Shown piece after piece: positions 60,378-64,000 of a stretch of DNA of 64,000 nucleotides. The stretch's first letter is position 1. Every line of letters starts with the position of its first letter. The stretch comes from Nocardia carnea NBRC 14403. Its GTDB lineage: Bacteria; Actinomycetota; Actinomycetes; Mycobacteriales; Mycobacteriaceae. The position numbers and the translations under genes were made by a program. Location of the stretch: positions 1 through 64,000 of the forward strand of contig NZ_BAFV01000074.1 in NCBI RefSeq assembly GCF_000308515.1. The letters run 5' to 3'. The notes under the pieces were generated by a model that was given only the letters and a program-made list of their open reading frames with translations, was not told the DNA's origin and did not search any database.

Positions 60378-60818
60378 TCAGGAGTCGCCGAGATTGCGTT
60401 CTACGGAACGCACGGTGCCCTGGGCGAGTGCGCACTGCACGGGGTCGGAACCATCCGATTCGGCGGTGATCACGCAGTTCACCACGGCCTGGCGCCGGGT
60501 GGACCCGGTGACCGTGGCGACGGCGCACAGGCGTTCGCCGCGGGCGGGACGCAGGTAGGTGACCGAGAAACCGCCGGTGAGCACATTCGCGCCGAGTACG
60601 GTTCCGGCGGCGAAGGTGATCGCGTTATCGGCCAGGTAGGACAGCACGCCGCCGTGGACATAACCGAACTGCTGGCCGAGTTCCGGGCGGATCGGCACGA
60701 TCAGGGTCGCGGAACCGGTTTCGAAGGCGGCGAGCTCGGTGCCGACCAGATTCGCGAACGGCTGGGCGGCCAGCACTTTCGCGGCCAGGTCGAAATCGAG
60801 GGGGGCTGGATCGGACAT
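60378..60818 (-). CDS. PaaI-family hotdog thioesterase
   Basis: A 146-residue hotdog-fold protein from ATG 60818 (MSDPAPLDFDLAAK), with GAAAGGCG upstream; the longer frame is noise. FGYVHGGVLSYLADNAITFAA is the PaaI/4HBT active-site signature and SVTYLRPARGERL the following strand. It hydrolyses an acyl-CoA, probably aromatic or medium chain, to free acid. It is divergent from dinB. Confidence 0.88.
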   Translation of the reverse strand: MSDPAPLDFDLAAKVLAAQPFANLVGTELAAFETGSATLIVPIRPELGQQFGYVHGGVLSYLADNAITFAAGTVLGANVLTGGFSVTYLRPARGERLCAVATVTGSTRRQAVVNCVITAESDGSDPVQCALAQGTVRSVERNLGDS

Positions 60819-60976
60819 TTTCGCCTTTCGGTCGGTGAGCGAGGGCGCCGCGATGGGTCTGCGAACGCGCCACGCAGTGGAGCCGCGCCCGGTGCCAGGC
60901 GGTGTGACCCCAGTCTGCCGCCCCGCTCCGCGGTGATATCCCCCGGTTGTCACCCGGTAGGAGTAAGACTGCATAC

Positions 60977-62062
60977 GTGGCCAGATGGCTGTTGCATGTC
61001 GACCTCGACCAATTCCAGGCCGCGGTGGAATTCCGGCGGCATCCCGAACTGCGCGGGCTGCCGGTGATCGTGGGCGGGAACGGGGACCCCGAGGAACCCC
61101 GCAAGGTTGTGACCTGCGCTTCGTACCCGGCTCGGGCCTACGGGATCCGGGCCGGGATGCCGCTGCGGACGGCAGCGCGCAAATGTCCCGAAGGGGTTTT
61201 CCTGCCCCTTGACCCGACCGGCTACGACGAGGCTTCCGAGCAGGTCATGGCGCTGCTGCGTACCTTCACCGATCAGGTGGAGGTGTGGGGCTGGGACGAG
61301 GCGTTCGTGGCGGCCGAGACCGATACCCCGGAGAGCCTGGCGGCCGCGATCCGCGCCGGGGTCGCCGGACTCGGCCTGACCTGCGCGGTGGGTATCGGGG
61401 ACAACAAGCTCACCGCCAAACTGGCCACCGGGTTCGCGAAATCCGTCGGTAAATCTGCCGATACGCCGGCCGAGCAACCGGGCGCCCACACGGGCGTGTT
61501 CCGATTGACGGCAGCGAACTGGTCGCAGGTGATGGCGCACCGGCCGACGAACGCGCTGTGGGGAATCGGCACCCGGATCGCGGCCCGCCTGGCCGAGTTG
61601 GATATCCACACGATCGGCGATCTGATGGCGGCGGACCGCTCCGTGCTGGCCGCCGAGTTCGGGCCGACCAACGGCCCGTATCTGTGGGTCATGGGGCGTG
61701 GGGCCGGTGATACCGAGGTGGTGACCAAACCGCCGCCACCGGTGGGCCGCAGCAAATCGGAGACCTTCCCGCGCGACCTCACCGAGCGTGACGAGATCCG
61801 CGAGCAGGTCGCCCGGCTGGCGGCGGAGGTCACCGCGGAGATCGCCGCGGCGGGCCGGGTCGCGGTCCGGGTGGCGGTCACGGTGCGGACCAGCACTTTC
61901 TATACCCGCAGTAAACAGTCGAAACTGGCCGAAGCCACGACGGATGTTCCCACCATCGTCGATACCGCGTTACGCATTCTGGACCGGTTTCCGCTGGACC
62001 GCCCGATCCGGCTGCTCGGTGTCCGGCTCGAACTGGCACCCGTCCCCGGCCCGGCGGCTTGA
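60977..62062 (+). CDS. dinB: Y-family DNA polymerase IV (DinB-like)
   Basis: About 361 residues from GTG 60977 (VARWLLHVDLDQFQAAVE). This is a translesion polymerase. DLDQF gives the first metal-binding Asp, and WGWDEAF carries the second Asp-Glu pair, with Gly replacing the usual Ser before it (SxDEA). CASYPARAYGIRAGMPLRTA and VGIGDNKLTAKLAT are typical palm/finger motifs, and the helix-hairpin-helix thumb is present. The C-terminus ends without a clear clamp-binding QxxL[FL] motif, which may limit beta-clamp contact. Confidence 0.88.
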   Translation: MARWLLHVDLDQFQAAVEFRRHPELRGLPVIVGGNGDPEEPRKVVTCASYPARAYGIRAGMPLRTAARKCPEGVFLPLDPTGYDEASEQVMALLRTFTDQVEVWGWDEAFVAAETDTPESLAAAIRAGVAGLGLTCAVGIGDNKLTAKLATGFAKSVGKSADTPAEQPGAHTGVFRLTAANWSQVMAHRPTNALWGIGTRIAARLAELDIHTIGDLMAADRSVLAAEFGPTNGPYLWVMGRGAGDTEVVTKPPPPVGRSKSETFPRDLTERDEIREQVARLAAEVTAEIAAAGRVAVRVAVTVRTSTFYTRSKQSKLAEATTDVPTIVDTALRILDRFPLDRPIRLLGVRLELAPVPGPAA

Positions 62063-62135
62063 CCTAAATAAAGGTTGAGCTTTTAGTGTCGGTGCACTGG
62101 AGTTGAATCGACTCCGGAGCGGAAGGACATGTCGG

Positions 62136-64000
62136 ATGAGCATGGAATCGGTTGCCTGGGATCAGATGTACCGGCGGATGCACGCCCCCGAGGAACAGCG
62201 GGCGTTCAGTCTCGCCACGGCCCGGCGAATCCTGGGGTTTGCGCGGTCGCACCGGCGCCGGATGGCCGCGTTCCTGGTATTGAGCGTCGTGGCGGCAGTA
62301 CTGGCAGTGGCCACACCGCTGCTGGCGGGACGAGTGGTCGACGAGATCATCGACGGCTCCGCCGCCCGGACGGTGATCGCGCTGGCGCTCGGCATCGCGG
62401 GTCTCGCCGTTCTCGATGCCGGGTTGGGCCTGGCGATCCGGTGGCTGTCGGCCCGTATCGGGGAGGGGCTGATCCTGGACCTGCGCACCGCTGTGTTCGA
62501 TCACGTGCAGCGCATGCCGATCGCATTCTTCACCCGGACCCGGACGGGCGCGCTGGTCAGCCGCCTGAACAACGATGTGATCGGTGCCCAGCGCGCCTTC
62601 AGCGACACCCTCTCCGGAGTGGTCGCCAATCTCGTGACCGTCATCCTCACCCTGGTGGTGATGCTCCAGCTGTCGTGGCAGATCACCCTGCTCGCCCTGC
62701 TGTTGCTACCTGTCTTCGTGATACCTGCCCGGCGGATGGGGGACCGTCTGGCCGATATCCAGCGCGAAGCCGCCGGCCTGAACGCGGCCATGAGCACCCA
62801 GATGACCGAACGTTTCTCGGCACCGGGTGCAACCCTGGTGAAACTCTTCGGCCGGCCGGATCAGGAATCCGGCGAATTCGCGCTGCGCGCGCGGCGGGTA
62901 CGCGATATCGGGGTCCGCACCGCCATGCTGCAAACCGTGTTCGTCACGGCGTTGACACTGGTCTCCGCGCTCGCGGTGGCACTGGTGTACGGCCTGGGTG
63001 GTTGGTACGCGCTGCGCGGGCAGCTCGACGCCGGGGCGGTCGTCGCCCTGTCGCTGCTGCTGACCAGGCTGTATTCGCCGCTCACCGCGCTCGCCAGCGC
63101 CCGGATGGAGGTCATGTCGGCGCTGGTCAGTTTCGAGCGCGTTTTCGAGGTCCTCGATCTGAAACCGCTGATCGAGGATGCGCCGGATGCGCGGCCCGTG
63201 CCGGCCGGCGGCATCGCGGTGGAGTTCGACGATGTGCGCTTCGGTTACCCCGCAGCGGACAAGGTCTCGTTGGCTTCGCTCGAGGAGGTCGCGACCCTGG
63301 ACACCCGGGGTGGCGAGGAGGTGCTGCACGGGATCAGCCTGCGCGCGGAACCCGGCGAACTCATCGCCCTGGTGGGTTCCTCCGGCGCCGGTAAATCGAC
63401 CATCGCCCAGCTGGTTTCGCGGCTCTACGATGTCGATTCCGGTTCGGTACGGCTGGGCGGCACCGATGTCCGCGAGTTGAGCACCGCCTCCATCCGGGAA
63501 ACGGTGGGCCTGGTAACCCAGGACGGGCACCTGTTCCACGACACCATCCGGGCCAACCTGCTGCTGGCCGCCCCCGGTGCGGATGAGGAGCAGCTGTGGG
63601 ATGCGCTGAGCCGCGCCCGGTTACGCGATCTGATCGCCTCACTTCCCGACGGTCTGGACACCGTGGTCGGCGAACGCGGCTATCGGCTCTCCGGCGGCGA
63701 ACGCCAGCGCCTCACCATTGCCCGGCTGCTGCTCAAACAGCCGCGGGTAGTGATCCTCGACGAAGCCACCGCCTCCTTGGACTCGACATCCGAAGCGGCG
63801 GTACAGGCAGCGCTGAACGAGGCATTGCAGGACCGCACCGCGCTGGTGATCGCCCATCGTCTCTCCACCGTGCGCGCCGCGGACCAGATCCTGGTGGTGG
63901 AAGCGGGGCAGATCGTGGAACGCGGAACCCATCCGGAACTGCTCGCGGCGAACGGCCGCTACGCCGAGCTCTACCGCACCCAGTTCGCCGGCGCACCGGA
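62136..64000 (+). CDS. ABC transporter, exporter-type half transporter (3' end outside window)
   Basis: Open from ATG 62136 (MSMESVAWDQMYRRMHAPEE; GGAAGG nine nt upstream) to the window end, 621 codons without a stop. The N-terminal six-helix ABC membrane domain covers about residues 45-340 (IAFFTRTRTGALVSRLNNDV). The nucleotide-binding domain has Walker A GSSGAGKST, Q-loop VTQDGHLF, signature LSGGERQRL, Walker B VVILDEATASLD and H-loop IAHRLST. The insert KVSLASLEEVATLDTRGGEE before Walker A is unusual. The substrate is unknown; lipid, peptide or drug export fits the family. Confidence 0.93.
   Translation, partial: MSMESVAWDQMYRRMHAPEEQRAFSLATARRILGFARSHRRRMAAFLVLSVVAAVLAVATPLLAGRVVDEIIDGSAARTVIALALGIAGLAVLDAGLGLAIRWLSARIGEGLILDLRTAVFDHVQRMPIAFFTRTRTGALVSRLNNDVIGAQRAFSDTLSGVVANLVTVILTLVVMLQLSWQITLLALLLLPVFVIPARRMGDRLADIQREAAGLNAAMSTQMTERFSAPGATLVKLFGRPDQESGEFALRARRVRDIGVRTAMLQTVFVTALTLVSALAVALVYGLGGWYALRGQLDAGAVVALSLLLTRLYSPLTALASARMEVMSALVSFERVFEVLDLKPLIEDAPDARPVPAGGIAVEFDDVRFGYPAADKVSLASLEEVATLDTRGGEEVLHGISLRAEPGELIALVGSSGAGKSTIAQLVSRLYDVDSGSVRLGGTDVRELSTASIRETVGLVTQDGHLFHDTIRANLLLAAPGADEEQLWDALSRARLRDLIASLPDGLDTVVGERGYRLSGGERQRLTIARLLLKQPRVVILDEATASLDSTSEAAVQAALNEALQDRTALVIAHRLSTVRAADQILVVEAGQIVERGTHPELLAANGRYAELYRTQFAGAP

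Noticed and set aside
62129..63394. 421-codon plus-strand frame starting MSDEHG
   Set aside because: Arg/Gly/Ala-rich shadow of the ABC transporter, whose real frame starts at 62136 and runs off the window.
1..64000. tRNA genes, CRISPR arrays, transposases, prophage and parS sites
   Set aside because: No T-loop/acceptor pattern, spaced identical repeats, transposase motifs or TGTTTCACGTGAAACA-type sites were noticed on reading the sequence; a tRNA or CRISPR search program was not available.

Overview
The window is high-GC actinobacterial DNA, most likely from Nocardia or a close relative in the Mycobacteriales. The evidence is the mycobacterial-type set ponA, Rv0051-like membrane glycosyltransferase, rpsF-ssb-rpsR-rplI and an intein-bearing dnaB. 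An sdh1-type succinate dehydrogenase, an lpqS-cysK2-MFS cluster and a KstR-type operator point the same way. No rRNA, tRNA, CRISPR array, insertion sequence or prophage was seen.

Layout. 1-4.5 kb: bifunctional penicillin-binding protein and a GT87-type membrane protein. 4.6-19.2 kb: a large Ter (TerD/TerC) stress island. It holds a TerD protein with an FtsK/HerA-like C-terminus, a double-TerD protein, three tandem AIM24 genes and a DUF389 membrane protein. It also holds a convergent HAD / phosphoribosyltransferase-StiP / CitE-like / coiled-coil operon, then a canonical TerD and a DUF475 (TerC-superfamily) protein. 19.2-25.5 kb: a metal (probably copper) island with a CPH-type P1B ATPase, an MFS-CysK2-LpqS-like operon and a CopZ-like chaperone behind a CsoR/RicR-like operator. 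26-31.4 kb: replication and translation block on the minus strand (rpsF, ssb, rpsR, rplI, dnaB). Its dnaB carries two inteins, one of them a class 3 intein by its WCT residues, and a cluster of DnaA-box-like sites lies between rplI and dnaB.

31.7-47.5 kb: mixed metabolism and envelope genes. These are a second GT87 gene, a nitronate monooxygenase behind a KstR-like box, a GntR regulator divergent from an ABC1/UbiB kinase-like gene, an SGNH hydrolase and a large flippase-like protein with a degenerate kinase region. An isochorismatase-fold protein lacking its catalytic residues, an acyl-CoA synthetase, a frameshifted nitronate monooxygenase, an MBL hydrolase and an orphan, apparently inactive AT-KR polyketide synthase remnant follow. 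47.5-54.9 kb: S4-domain protein, NlpC/P60 cell-wall hydrolase, AAA ATPase, small acidic protein and the sdh1 operon. 55-64 kb: small proteins, AlkA-like glycosylase, a 34-residue microprotein candidate, a GlcD/GlcF-type flavin/Fe-S oxidoreductase, PaaI-type thioesterase, DinB polymerase and an ABC exporter cut by the window end.

How the parts work together: the Ter island joins Ca2+-binding TerD proteins and membrane components to a small-molecule synthesis module. The metal island combines efflux, chaperoning and S-sulfocysteine-type sulfur chemistry. Strong inverted repeats separate most convergent or tandem units and serve as likely terminators.
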